Part shown: piece by piece, positions 1 through 8,915 of the stretch | How positions within the stretch are numbered: position 1 is the first letter of the stretch | Layout: the number at the start of each line of letters is the position of its first letter | NCBI GenBank assembly: GCA_002422725.1 | Contig: DITE01000008.1 | Location: forward strand, 1-64,000 | Origin: Bacteroidales bacterium UBA6192 | Lineage (GTDB): Bacteria; Bacteroidota; Bacteroidia; Bacteroidales; F082 | Direction: 5' to 3' | DNA: 64,000 bases | The notes under the pieces: model-generated | The model's database searches: none | What the model was told of the DNA's origin: nothing | The model's input: the letters and a program-made list of their open reading frames with translations, nothing else | Translations under genes and position numbers: made by a program

Positions 1-220
1 TGCTTGAGGTTCGGTTTAGACGCGAAAAACAGGCGGCTCACAAAGCCGCCGGTTTTCTTGTAAAGCCCACCCGCAAATGGATCATGCAATAATCCTTCCA
101 TAAGCAGCAGTGCATTTTGCTCTGCTTGAGGTTCGGTTTAGACGCGAGAAACAGGCGGCTCACGAAGCCGCCTGTTTTCCTGTAAAGCCCACCCGAAATG
201 GATCATGCAATAATCCTTCA
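1..220. repeat. 98-base direct repeat with internal hairpin, two copies
   Basis: Copy 1 (1-99, possibly starting before the window) and copy 2 (123-220) are nearly identical, with a few substitutions and one single-base gap. Each contains a GC-rich hairpin. In copy 2 a perfect 12-base stem spans 149-160 and 166-177 around a 5-base loop. In copy 1 the same stem (27-38 and 44-55) has one mismatch. Each hairpin is followed by only three or four T, so these could be duplicated terminators of an operon lying to the left, or a small repeated element. No gene is supported in 1-377. Confidence 0.85.
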
Positions 221-377
221 GGCTTTTATTTAACTGTTGATTACCTAACTATATGGTTTATTGATGAATACCGAAAACCGGAAATTTTGACTCACTATTA
301 CTCACTCCAAAGTAAATCAGCCGCATAACAATTGGTCTGCCATTGTTTTTTTACCCATTTTGTTTGGATTATTCCTG

Positions 378-385
378 TAAATTTG
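378..385 (+). promoter_or_regulatory. -7 promoter box for the MBOAT gene
   Basis: TAAATTTG matches the Bacteroidetes -7 consensus TAnnTTTG. Transcription would begin near 392, 17 bases before the ATG at 409, which argues against the longer reading that starts at 343. A TTTG at 359-362 is slightly close for a -33 element. Confidence 0.55.
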
Positions 386-408
386 CGCCTAATTCAAACC
401 AAAGCCTT

Positions 409-1827
409 ATGGTTTTCAGCAGCAGTTTGTTTCTCCTTTATTTCCTGCCAGCTTTCCTGATACTGTATTTTGTTGCACCCCACCGGCTAAAAAACTATGT
501 TGCGCTCATTTCATCCATCCTGTTTTATGCCTGGGGGGCACCTGATTTTATTTTTATCGTCCTGGCCAGTATCGTAATTGATTTCTATCTGGTTAAATTC
601 CTTTACCAGTCGACACGATCGCGCAAACGATGGCTTACCGGAGCCAGTATTGCATTGAATATCGGAATGTTGTCGTATTTCAAGTATGCCAATTTCTTCG
701 TGGAAAACCTCGATCTGTTGCTGGCAAGCATGGGTATGGGACCCACGATCTGGACACAGGTTGCCCTGCCAATCGGCATTTCGTTTTTTACCTTCCAGAA
801 GATGACTTACGCCATTGATGTTTACCGTGGTTTGCATCCCCCATTGAAAAAAGTAACCGACCTGGCACTTTATATCCTCATGTTTCCTCAGTTGATTGCA
901 GGGCCTATTGTTCGCTATAATGAAGTGGCTGAACAGCTTGTTGACCGGCGAAACAACGAAAATGCCGATAACCGCCTGACAGGCTTTTTCCGGTTTGCCC
1001 TTGGGTTGGCAAAAAAAGTGCTGATTGCCAACACCCTGGGCGCTTATGCCGACAGTGTGTTTGCTGCTGAGGTATCTCAATTGTCTACCTACACGCTATG
1101 GGTTGGAATTCTGGCTTATGCTTTCCAGATTTATTACGATTTTGCAGGCTATTCCGACATGGCTATCGGGCTTGGCCGTATGATTGGTTTCGATTTTCCC
1201 GAAAACTTCAACAACCCTTATGTCTCTCAAAACATCTCGGAGTTCTGGCGCCGCTGGCACATGACCCTGGGTCGCTGGATGCGCGATTACCTCTACATTC
1301 CACTTGGAGGAAGCAAGGTTACGGCAATCCGGATGTATTTTAACCTTTGGGTGGTGTTTCTGATCTCGGGACTATGGCATGGAGCTGCATGGAATTTTGT
1401 TATCTGGGGTGCCTTTCATGGTTTTTTCCTGGTTGCCGACAGATTGTTTCTGCTCAAAGTTTATCAAACCATTGGCAAACTTCCGAGCGTCATCATTACT
1501 TTTGTTATTACCCTTATTGGTTGGGTGCTATTTAGGGCCGATAGCATGGGTCAGGCCTGGATGTTCCTGAAAGGGATGTTCGCATTCCGGACTGGTGAAG
1601 AACTTCATGTTGCCAATTCGGTTTGGTTTATGATTGTCTTTGGCGCCTTTTTCGGCTTTTTAGCGTATTTCCCTGCTTTTGAACGCTGGCAGCAAAGCTT
1701 GTTTGGCAAGGTGCAGATTTTCAGGGTCATTATCCTGATGACAATTGCCGCCATCATCATGTTTATCATCAGTCTGAGCTCGATTACTTCTTCGGGTTTT
1801 AATCCGTTTATTTATTTTAGATTCTGA
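409..1827 (+). CDS. MBOAT-family O-acyltransferase (AlgI-like)
   Basis: Integral inner-membrane acyltransferase of the AlgI/DltB type. Members transfer acetyl or other acyl groups to exported polysaccharides or similar surface polymers. The 472-residue product is hydrophobic throughout. It carries the family core RWHMTLGRWMRDYLYIPLG, followed by SGLWHG with His324 and GAFHG with His337; the first corresponds to the essential histidine of AlgI. The ATG at 409 is chosen because it gives the usual start MVFSSSLFLLYFLP and lies just downstream of a -7 box. The stop overlaps the next start (ATGA), so translation is coupled to an SGNH partner, the usual arrangement for O-acetylation systems. The polymer it modifies cannot be told from sequence. 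Confidence 0.93.
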   Translation: MVFSSSLFLLYFLPAFLILYFVAPHRLKNYVALISSILFYAWGAPDFIFIVLASIVIDFYLVKFLYQSTRSRKRWLTGASIALNIGMLSYFKYANFFVENLDLLLASMGMGPTIWTQVALPIGISFFTFQKMTYAIDVYRGLHPPLKKVTDLALYILMFPQLIAGPIVRYNEVAEQLVDRRNNENADNRLTGFFRFALGLAKKVLIANTLGAYADSVFAAEVSQLSTYTLWVGILAYAFQIYYDFAGYSDMAIGLGRMIGFDFPENFNNPYVSQNISEFWRRWHMTLGRWMRDYLYIPLGGSKVTAIRMYFNLWVVFLISGLWHGAAWNFVIWGAFHGFFLVADRLFLLKVYQTIGKLPSVIITFVITLIGWVLFRADSMGQAWMFLKGMFAFRTGEELHVANSVWFMIVFGAFFGFLAYFPAFERWQQSLFGKVQIFRVIILMTIAAIIMFIISLSSITSSGFNPFIYFRF

Positions 1828-3134
1828 TGCAACACAGGGTTAAACAATTACTTTTTATCCTGCTGATGCTGATGCTGTTGATCCCCAATGTGCAACAGCA
1901 CCTCAACTGGCCAAAGATGAAAAGCCTGAAAGGTGCCATCAGTACCCCAAAACTGCCGCAGTGGTCATGGAAAAACCTCTACGAAGCTAGTTTTCAAGAC
2001 AGTCTGAATACTTATGTTGAAAACAATATTGGCTTTCGCCCCGACCTGGTGAGGTTGCACAACCAATTGCAATTCACTTTGTTCGATACCGTCAATGCGC
2101 AGGCAGTAATTATTGGTAACGAGGGGTATTTGTACGAGATAAATTACATCAAAGCCATGTATGGTGTTGATTATGTGGGCGATGAAAAGATCATGGCGGA
2201 TGTGGAAAAGGCAGTTGTTGTGGATCAATGGTTCCGCAGCAATGGCAAGGCTTTGGTGGTTGTTCTGGCTCCGGGCAAGGCAAGTTATTTTCCGGAATAT
2301 GTGCCCGAAAAATACCGCCCCGACACCATTCATCCAACCAACCACGACCGTTACTACGAACTTTTAAGCAGCAAGGGGATTGCTGTGATCGGAGGAAATA
2401 AATGGTTCAGTGCCATGAAAGACACCAGCCGCTATGCACTTTTTCCCAAATGCGGCATACATTGGAGCTATTACGGTCTGGGACTGGTGTTCGACTCGGT
2501 AATCAATACAATGGAACACTTGTTGGGTAGAGAATTCGTTGATATTGACATGAAAGACATCCTGGTAACCGGCAAGCTCAGGTCGCCCGATCGTGACCTT
2601 TGGGACGGCATGAACCTGATGCAGAAGCCCGATGACTTTGCCATGCCTTATCCCACTTTTGTTTTCACTAATCCTGTGAAGGAAAACATGCCGTCGGTAG
2701 TCACTGTTGCCGACAGTTACTACTGGCAGTGGTTTGGGAGCGGTAATCCTTTAAGGGCGTTCAGAAGCAACCAGTTTTGGTATTATAATTCCCAGATATT
2801 TTTTTCCGATGGCTCCAAGCCACGCGACCGAAAACATATCGACCTGTTTGAAGAGGTTGCCCGAACAGATGTTTTCCTGATTATACAGACCGATGCCAAT
2901 ATGAACCGTTTTGGTTTTGGCATTATTGATGAGCTGTTTGAAGTGCTGAGCGACAATGGCGAACAGGCTTTGCAAAGGATGGAGGAGATCATAGTGATCA
3001 TGGATGGAATGCGAAAGAGCGAAAACAGCATGAAGATGATACGCGAAAAAGCTGCTAAACGGGGGATCGATGAAGAGTTAATGTTGCGCCTCGATGCAGG
3101 CTGGGTTTGGGATTACAAGCAAAAGCAAAAGTAA
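1827..3134 (+). CDS. AlgJ/AlgX-like SGNH-type O-acetylation partner protein
   Basis: A 435-residue protein with one N-terminal hydrophobic anchor (about residues 6-22) and a large presumably periplasmic domain related to AlgJ/AlgX and the DHHW family. It has the N-terminal signature of a conserved ENNIGFR segment, then VIIGNEGYLYE. Later come CGIHWSYYG (His212) and VADSYYW (Ser297), the likely catalytic His and Ser. AlgJ/AlgX use a D-x-H motif, and here the position two before the His is Gly210, so the Asp is not in its usual place. It is translationally coupled to the MBOAT gene, and the pair probably O-acetylates a surface polysaccharide. The C-terminal 60 residues are charged and look helical. 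Confidence 0.85.
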   Translation: MQHRVKQLLFILLMLMLLIPNVQQHLNWPKMKSLKGAISTPKLPQWSWKNLYEASFQDSLNTYVENNIGFRPDLVRLHNQLQFTLFDTVNAQAVIIGNEGYLYEINYIKAMYGVDYVGDEKIMADVEKAVVVDQWFRSNGKALVVVLAPGKASYFPEYVPEKYRPDTIHPTNHDRYYELLSSKGIAVIGGNKWFSAMKDTSRYALFPKCGIHWSYYGLGLVFDSVINTMEHLLGREFVDIDMKDILVTGKLRSPDRDLWDGMNLMQKPDDFAMPYPTFVFTNPVKENMPSVVTVADSYYWQWFGSGNPLRAFRSNQFWYYNSQIFFSDGSKPRDRKHIDLFEEVARTDVFLIIQTDANMNRFGFGIIDELFEVLSDNGEQALQRMEEIIVIMDGMRKSENSMKMIREKAAKRGIDEELMLRLDAGWVWDYKQKQK

Positions 3135-3157
3135 TCATCAAAAAAAGTTAACAGCTA

Positions 3158-4990
3158 CTAATAAAAGATTTTGATGCTAAAATCGTCGAGATAAATCGTT
3201 GATTGGCCACGATACCACAAATAGGATTCAAATCGGTCAAATTTCGTTGTCACTTCGGGCGATAAGTAATCAATCTCAAAATAATGCCATTTTCCCGGAG
3301 AATTCTCTATCATCGGAAAATCTCTGTATTTGTATGGTTTGCCAATACTCGAGGTTCTTTTTCCCTGATACGTGTATGTGGTCACAAGAAGTAAGTCATT
3401 TGTTGGGATTGGATAGGGGGTAAAATAGCGGAATGAAATACGGGCCCAAAAATATTCTTTATCTGTGATCTCGTTATGTGGCTTTTTAAAGGCAGGACTA
3501 AATCTATTTAATGAGTCCAGGAGAAAAACACGATTTAAAGAGTCGAGTGGATCTGTAAAGTTTTTATCATCATTAAAATTATGAAACACAAGCTTTTTTG
3601 TTTTATAGATGGAAGTATCCGGGATCTGGTTGTTATGATGGTCGTCAAAGTAGGGGTCGATTCTCAGAAGTTTTTTATTCTCTTCGGAGGCTGTGGTTTT
3701 ACCAAAAACTTCCCAATAATATGTTTGTGTCATTCTTGATCCATCAATCACCTCCATGATAATTTGCCAGCCTTGCAAAGCACTCAGCCAAATGAAAAAG
3801 CCAAGCAATAAGGTGGCAATTGCCCTCAGCCAGATTTTTGAGGCGATGATTACACTGACCATGGCAGCAAGTGGGAAGGCCAACAAAGCATAGGACTGGA
3901 TAAAAGCCCGCCAGCCATAGCTTATCAGGCTGGTGAAGGAGGCAATCAGGAATAAGTTGATTACAAAATGGAGCAGTAAGGCAGGAATTAGCTGATGGTG
4001 CTTTCGCCATAGCGGGATAAAGCCTGCCAAGGCAAATGCCATCAGGGGGGCATAAATTAGCCAACCCTTGCGAAAACTGAAAAGAACCCATCCAAAGCGG
4101 GGATGGGAGAAATCAAATCCTGATTGTGGATCTGTATAGGTGCTGAGGTAAATTTTACCGGTGTAATAGAAGTAATAAGCCATTTGCGGAAGTCCGGCCA
4201 GGGCGACAAGTGCCACCAGCAACAAAACCTGTTTGTAGTGAATGAATATCAGTTTGATTTTCTCCTTCAAACTTTTCCAGTTATACACATTCCACATAAG
4301 TGGAATCAAAACTGCAATGATATCGCTGGGTCTCGACACAATGATCAGTCCCAGAATAAGCCCGACAGCCGCAGCAAATTTCGCTTTTGGGGTTTCGTGC
4401 CAGCGAATGGTAAACCACAACAACATGGCATAAAGTGTAAACAAAATGGTGTGGGGAGCTCCGGCATCGAAAGTGGACCAAAACAACAGGTTTGTTCCCA
4501 GAAATAGAGCCAAAAGGCTGATGGATACCGCTTTGTCACTGAAATAGCGTAAAAGTACCTTTCGCATGAAGATCAATCCAACGGCCACGTAAAAAAAGGC
4601 TGCGATCATCATAGCCAGTTGATAGGGGTATGAGAATCCGTCAGCAGGATAAGATGTAAGCAGTGCAATCACATGACCCAGAAAAAAGAAGGGGGAGAGC
4701 AGCATAGCCATGCCACAGAAAAACCGAATGATGTTGTAATTTCCTACCAGTTGCAACTGATAAAACATGGGGGTGTTTTTATAGGTTGCGTTGATTTGCT
4801 CAAGCCAGCTCAGGTCACTGATTGCCGGATCATAATATATAAAAGTAGCCGGTAGGTAAACATAAAGTCCGAAGTAATCGTAACTGAGGATGTTGGTCTG
4901 CTGATACGAAAACTTTATAACTCCAAGGAGTATAATCAGGAAAATTACGGTTTGGGCAGAAAGCCTGATTTTGCGGGTTTGTTGAATCAT
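3158..4990 (-). CDS. GT-C type multi-pass membrane protein with C-terminal soluble domain
   Basis: A 610-residue polytopic protein: about the first 420 residues hold roughly ten to twelve membrane segments, followed by about 190 soluble residues. The N-terminal motif DYFGLYVYLPA with an acidic residue after the first membrane segment, and the later RPSDII and RKGWLIYAPLM, resemble lipid-sugar-dependent GT-C glycosyltransferases, but no named family is recognised with confidence. The soluble tail ends in YLWYRGQSTIYLDDFSIKI, which reads like a beta-sandwich (carbohydrate-binding type) domain. It shares RP.(D/N).I, RKGWL.Y.P and R.(F/Y).(Q/E)SYAL with the divergent neighbour at 5417, so the two are paralogues. 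It converges on the SGNH gene. Confidence 0.75.
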   Translation of the reverse strand: MIQQTRKIRLSAQTVIFLIILLGVIKFSYQQTNILSYDYFGLYVYLPATFIYYDPAISDLSWLEQINATYKNTPMFYQLQLVGNYNIIRFFCGMAMLLSPFFFLGHVIALLTSYPADGFSYPYQLAMMIAAFFYVAVGLIFMRKVLLRYFSDKAVSISLLALFLGTNLLFWSTFDAGAPHTILFTLYAMLLWFTIRWHETPKAKFAAAVGLILGLIIVSRPSDIIAVLIPLMWNVYNWKSLKEKIKLIFIHYKQVLLLVALVALAGLPQMAYYFYYTGKIYLSTYTDPQSGFDFSHPRFGWVLFSFRKGWLIYAPLMAFALAGFIPLWRKHHQLIPALLLHFVINLFLIASFTSLISYGWRAFIQSYALLAFPLAAMVSVIIASKIWLRAIATLLLGFFIWLSALQGWQIIMEVIDGSRMTQTYYWEVFGKTTASEENKKLLRIDPYFDDHHNNQIPDTSIYKTKKLVFHNFNDDKNFTDPLDSLNRVFLLDSLNRFSPAFKKPHNEITDKEYFWARISFRYFTPYPIPTNDLLLVTTYTYQGKRTSSIGKPYKYRDFPMIENSPGKWHYFEIDYLSPEVTTKFDRFESYLWYRGQSTIYLDDFSIKIFY

Positions 4991-5012
4991 TGCTTACGGT
5001 TATGGCCTCTGG

Positions 5013-5020
5013 CAAAGGTA
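5013..5020 (-). promoter_or_regulatory. -7 promoter box for the 3158-4990 gene
   Basis: On the minus strand this reads TACCTTTG, a match to TAnnTTTG. It lies about 23 bases upstream of the start codon, predicting a short leader. No TTG was found at the right distance upstream. Confidence 0.5.
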
Positions 5021-5331
5021 AAAAAACTTAGCAACTTCTATTTATTTTGAATCCGCTTAGCGAATTGTCGGTTTCGCAATGTAATTATTTCTCCACCATA
5101 TGCTTGCAATGATGCTTTCGTTAAACTTTCTTCACCGCGAAAATTTTTCTTTTTGAGCATGTTGAAAGTTTTGATTCAAATAACCGGGACTGATACTGTG
5201 GCATGTCCCTGATCATGGGTTGAATAGTAAATAGGATACAATTTGCCAAAGTTTCACTCGTAACGATTGAGGTAATAAACTTTCACAAGAATATTTTTGA
5301 TTTGAAAAAATGCCTGATATTTGAACTGCTT

Positions 5332-5365
5332 TTGTCAGGTTACTTTAATTAATTGAATATTTTTG
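5332..5365 (+). promoter_or_regulatory. -33/-7 promoter for the GT-C gene at 5417
   Basis: TTG at 5332-5334, then 23 bases, then TATTTTTG at 5358-5365. The predicted start of transcription near 5372 lies downstream of the in-frame ATG at 5363, so that ATG cannot be the start if this promoter is used. This favours ATG 5417. Confidence 0.5.
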
Positions 5366-5416
5366 TTAATCACCCAGTCAGTATTGAGAGTAAGTGATTG
5401 GATTCAACTATCAGAT

Positions 5417-6859
5417 ATGAATAGAGTTTCAGAAACAAACAGACAAAGTAGTTTCACCCTCCTGATTCACCGCCTGTTTTCAAATAGAGGATTGCCAGAT
5501 TGGATTATCGCCATTATTCTTGGTTTATCGGTTTGGTATTCAATTGACATTGAATATTGGAAACGAACAGACAGGATTATTGCACAGGATGTTTTGCATT
5601 ATTATGCCTATTTGCCTGCAGTATTTATTTATCAAGATATTGAGCTTAAATATGTTACTGAAAACCCAAGTGCCTATCAGAATAAAGTTTGGCCCATACA
5701 TTCACAATTAGGAAAAAACACCATTGTAACTACAATGGGAATGTCCATAATGTATACGCCAGCATTTCTGACAACACGCATTTACATGTTGTTAACAGGC
5801 CAGGGTGAGGATGATGGCTATGGTCCGCCTTACAGACTAGGCCTGATTATTGGAACCTTGGTTTATTTGTTATTCGCCTTGATTCTGCTTAAGAAGCTAT
5901 TGTTAAAATTCTTTTCTACTGTAGTAGTTGCCATAACTTTGTTGATAGTTGTTCCTGGAACCAATCTTTTTCATTATGCGACAGCCGAAGCAACTATGAC
6001 CCATGCCAATAGCTTTTTTCTCTACGCTGCTTTTCTTTATCTCACAGTACTTTGGCACGAAAAACCCTCTTTCCGCCTATCCATTTTGCTTGGACTTGTC
6101 AGTGGTATGATTGCCCTTGTGCGGCCAACCAACGCCATTATCGGACTGGTGTTCATCTTTTGGGATGTTAAAAGTCTGGAAAGCTTAAAAGATAAAGCAC
6201 TTTTTTTTGTTAAGAACTACAAGTGGCTCATGACATTACTCGCTTTCGCAGTCCTTATTTGGGTGCCTCAGATTGTATATTGGAAAACGATGACAGGATT
6301 GTATTTTTTTAATGGATATGGTAGTGACCAAGGTTTTTTCTTTAACAACCCACAGATATTCAACAATTTGTTTAGCTACCGCAAAGGATGGCTAGTGTAT
6401 ACCCCAGTAATGATTCTTGCTTTTATTGGTATTGTAATTATGTTCAGGAAGCTGAAAGGAATAGCCGTTCCCCTGATTATTTTCACTTTACTCAATGTGT
6501 ATATTATTTCTTCATGGTGGGCATGGTGGTATGGAGGCGGGTTTGGGCTTCGGGCTTATGTTGAATCTTATGCGCTGTATGCTGTTGGTTTTGCTGCCTT
6601 TGTGCAATGGGTTATTGATCGTAGGAAATGGATTGTAACATTGCCTGTGATGCTTATCATTGTTGCATTTATTGCATTGAATTTATTTCAAACACGGCAG
6701 TATTACTTTGGTAGCATTCATTATGTGGGCATGACTAAAGAAGCCTATTGGCATTCGTTTTTAAAACTTAAGCCATATGGCAAATTCTACGATAAATTAA
6801 CCATTCCAAATATGGAAAAAGCACGACAGGGTATTTATGAGTATGAAAAAGCACCATAA
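5417..6859 (+). CDS. GT-C type multi-pass membrane protein (paralogue of 3158-4990)
   Basis: A 480-residue polytopic membrane protein with about eleven hydrophobic segments. The motif HYYAYLPAVFIYQD near the N-terminus, VRPTNAI in the middle, RKGWLVYTPVM and LRAYVESYAL later match the divergent neighbour position by position, so both derive from one duplication. Unlike that neighbour it has only a short soluble tail of about 60 residues. The fold and acidic loop suggest a lipid-linked-sugar glycosyltransferase, but substrate and family are not recognised. Start chosen at 5417 because the only earlier ATG overlaps the predicted -7 box. The genes around it concern surface glycans. Confidence 0.75.
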   Translation: MNRVSETNRQSSFTLLIHRLFSNRGLPDWIIAIILGLSVWYSIDIEYWKRTDRIIAQDVLHYYAYLPAVFIYQDIELKYVTENPSAYQNKVWPIHSQLGKNTIVTTMGMSIMYTPAFLTTRIYMLLTGQGEDDGYGPPYRLGLIIGTLVYLLFALILLKKLLLKFFSTVVVAITLLIVVPGTNLFHYATAEATMTHANSFFLYAAFLYLTVLWHEKPSFRLSILLGLVSGMIALVRPTNAIIGLVFIFWDVKSLESLKDKALFFVKNYKWLMTLLAFAVLIWVPQIVYWKTMTGLYFFNGYGSDQGFFFNNPQIFNNLFSYRKGWLVYTPVMILAFIGIVIMFRKLKGIAVPLIIFTLLNVYIISSWWAWWYGGGFGLRAYVESYALYAVGFAAFVQWVIDRRKWIVTLPVMLIIVAFIALNLFQTRQYYFGSIHYVGMTKEAYWHSFLKLKPYGKFYDKLTIPNMEKARQGIYEYEKAP

Positions 6860-7062
6860 ATGCACGGATTGTCTGGCATTCAATTGAAAAGCATTTTATT
6901 GAGGAAATGCTTCGGATCATACATAAGCACACTTAGTATTTGAGTAAGGGAAGCCCGATTATCTTAACAGTTTATGCCCCGTTTCCATATCAGTCATGCA
7001 ATATTCAGGAAGACAATTGTAAAAACTGAGTGTTTGAAGTGACTAACTATCTATTTTGCTCA

Positions 7063-8541
7063 TTATTTGGGATCATAAACACTAACGTGCGTAATCTGTG
7101 GAAAAAATGCGGAATCTATCTGAACAAAGGTGGAATCGAAATAAGGAAAGAAGGTGCCTTCTGGATTATGAATCACACCATCCTGTACTAAAATGACCCT
7201 TTTCCCCGGATTGGCTTCAATGATCAGTTTTGCATTTGATAAGCCCCAGACATTGTAGATGCCTTTTTCTTTCATTCGGGCCGGGAGGTTATTGGTTTCG
7301 GTAAAAACATCCCGGTCATAATGGTACAAAAACAACAGGTCAGACCAATAAGGATGAAGAATAAAAATGCAATTGTCTGTTTTATATCCTGATGCAAAAC
7401 GCACCGCATTTCGAATCTCTCTGTATGAATAGTTATTAGGCAAGATTTCGGTTTTGATCCCCATATGGGTCAACAGTATTATGCCGCCCAAATAGTTTAA
7501 CCACTTGAATTTTTGCTGAAAAAGAAAACTGAATAAAGCAGGAATAAAAAGATAAAACCCAATGGAATTGAACAAGATGTATTTCGAATTAAACATAGGC
7601 ACTTTTGTCGAAATCAAAAACATAAAGCTATAGGGAATAATCCACCATAGAAACAAAACCAACAGTTCCTTTCGAAACCGGATTACCCTTCTCATAATCA
7701 ACATAAGTGAAAAAAACAAAGCACCTGCAGCCAATATGTATAGCGCATAATAAAAGACACTTTTGTGATTAAGAAAATAATACAACTCATTTACATAATC
7801 GGAAGGACGAGGGGGCATTAGGAATGTCCCCACCTTAGTCTTACGCAAAAATTGATTGAGAACGAATGGTAGTAAAGGCAAAAAACCAATAAGGGTAGTT
7901 CCAACAGGGATGTAACCCCATAGCGCATTTCGAAAATTTTTCGAGAATACAGATGTGAACAGAAACTGAAGAAAAATGACTAACCAGCCGAAATAATGGG
8001 AATAAACCAACAGCAGGTTTGCTAAAATCAACAGGAACAATGCCTTTTTGTTTTTAACATCGTTCAGGTAGATCAGGTAGAAGTACAAAGATGCTGCAAC
8101 AAGCAGTGACATTAGGGAATAAGTTCGAGCCTCCAATCCTGCAAAGACCTGGTATTCCGAAAGGATGAAAAGACAGGCAGCGACGAGGCCTGTCCAGGAA
8201 TTAAAAAACCGCAGACCAATAGAATATACTATTGGTATTGTCAAAGTGTTGAACAACAGTGGCAAAGTCCTTACAGCAATAGGGTCTAAACCGAATAGTT
8301 TTATCCAATAGTGCATCAGGATCATGAACAATGGCGGATTTGGCTCCCCCTTTGCCAAAAGGTCGATCATGCCTTTGAAATCCTTCTGCGCATGATAGAT
8401 TGTAAAAGGCTCATCCATAGATATATCCCTGTAGTCGATGAAGTTGAATTTCCAGAAGATACTAATCAACATCAACCCAAAGGGAACATAATACCTGATA
8501 AAAGGACTATCTTCTTTGAAGATTCCAGCGGATACTTTCAT
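7063..8541 (-). CDS. GT39/ArnT-like membrane glycosyltransferase
   Basis: A 492-residue polytopic protein of the PMT/ArnT group, which transfers sugars from polyprenyl-phosphate carriers to proteins, lipids or glycans outside the inner membrane. The first periplasmic loop carries ISMDEPFTIYHA with the Asp-Glu pair expected for the catalytic acidic residues. The next loop has GEPNPPLFMILMHYW, and RTYSLMSLL follows; all three are typical of PMT_2 proteins. About eleven membrane segments, then a soluble tail of roughly 100 residues with alternating beta strands. It is convergent with the GT-C gene at 5417 and adjacent to a GT2 enzyme that could make its lipid-linked donor. Family length is normal. 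Confidence 0.88.
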   Translation of the reverse strand: MKVSAGIFKEDSPFIRYYVPFGLMLISIFWKFNFIDYRDISMDEPFTIYHAQKDFKGMIDLLAKGEPNPPLFMILMHYWIKLFGLDPIAVRTLPLLFNTLTIPIVYSIGLRFFNSWTGLVAACLFILSEYQVFAGLEARTYSLMSLLVAASLYFYLIYLNDVKNKKALFLLILANLLLVYSHYFGWLVIFLQFLFTSVFSKNFRNALWGYIPVGTTLIGFLPLLPFVLNQFLRKTKVGTFLMPPRPSDYVNELYYFLNHKSVFYYALYILAAGALFFSLMLIMRRVIRFRKELLVLFLWWIIPYSFMFLISTKVPMFNSKYILFNSIGFYLFIPALFSFLFQQKFKWLNYLGGIILLTHMGIKTEILPNNYSYREIRNAVRFASGYKTDNCIFILHPYWSDLLFLYHYDRDVFTETNNLPARMKEKGIYNVWGLSNAKLIIEANPGKRVILVQDGVIHNPEGTFFPYFDSTFVQIDSAFFPQITHVSVYDPK

Positions 8542-8592
8542 TACAACTGAATATGCTATTTATCCTGTTAATCAATAAGCCATTTGTGTGAG

Positions 8593-8600
8593 CAAATGTA
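8593..8600 (-). promoter_or_regulatory. -7 promoter box for the GT39-like gene
   Basis: Reads TACATTTG on the minus strand, about 52 bases upstream of the start codon. No convincing -33 TTG. Confidence 0.5.
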
Positions 8601-8787
8601 GTAAATTAATGAAAAACAGATTCGGATTAAATCAGGCGAAAACACTTCAGTTTTTGCTGGAAATCCCTACTACCACACGGACTTTTCTCACCGTAGGTAA
8701 TCCTTTCGAGCGAGAACCATATTTCTACTATTTCAACTGTAAGACTCATTGCAAAATCATCATGATATAGTGAAAGGCATAGCTATG

Positions 8788-8880
8788 GCACAAAGTTACA
8801 CAGAGAATCACAGAGCTACACAAAGTGATTATTGATACTTTCTTTGTGAAACTTTGAGTCTTCTTAGTGGCTCTTTGTGC
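8788..8880. repeat. CACAAAG/CACAGAG palindromic intergenic element
   Basis: Two arms of about 38 bases, from GCACAAAG at 8788 and to CTTTGTGC ending at 8880, are imperfect reverse complements separated by some 15 bases. Inside, short units such as CACAGAG, CACAAAG and CACAG recur. Similar CACAGAG-rich inverted repeats are common between genes in environmental genomes. Function unknown; it may be a non-autonomous repeat or a transcript-end structure. Confidence 0.7.
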
Positions 8881-8915
8881 AACAGCTTGATTCACTTAAT
8901 AATAAATACGTTGGT

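Larger units (their letters stand above)
4991..5416. other. AT-rich divergent intergenic region
   Basis: Separates the two divergent GT-C-like genes. It holds a minus-strand -7 box at 5013-5020 and a plus-strand promoter at 5332-5365. It also holds one copy (5319-5350) of a split motif found again at 11029-11061. No coding potential or structured RNA was recognised. Confidence 0.6.
8542..8915. other. Intergenic region with promoter and palindromic element
   Basis: Contains the -7 box of the GT39-like gene (8593-8600) and a large imperfect palindrome (8788-8880), described separately. A 60-codon plus-strand frame at 8588-8770 has no support. Confidence 0.6.

Noticed and set aside
110..328. 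72-codon plus-strand frame at the left edge
   Set aside because: It runs through the second copy of the hairpin repeat, has no promoter or family resemblance, and reads like non-coding DNA.
511..1080. 189-codon antisense frame inside the MBOAT gene
   Set aside because: Antisense shadow of a well-supported membrane gene; composition shows no membrane or globular pattern.
3136..3176. CATCAAAA/TTTTGATG inverted repeat between convergent genes
   Set aside because: Weak AT stem with a 25-base loop running into the coding end of the 3158 gene; not convincing as a terminator.
6889..6912. AAGCATTT/AAATGCTT hairpin after the GT-C gene
   Set aside because: Eight-base AT-rich stem with no T run; could be chance.
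8588..8770. 60-codon plus-strand frame near the GT39 promoter
   Set aside because: Overlaps the promoter of the divergent gene and has no protein-like pattern.
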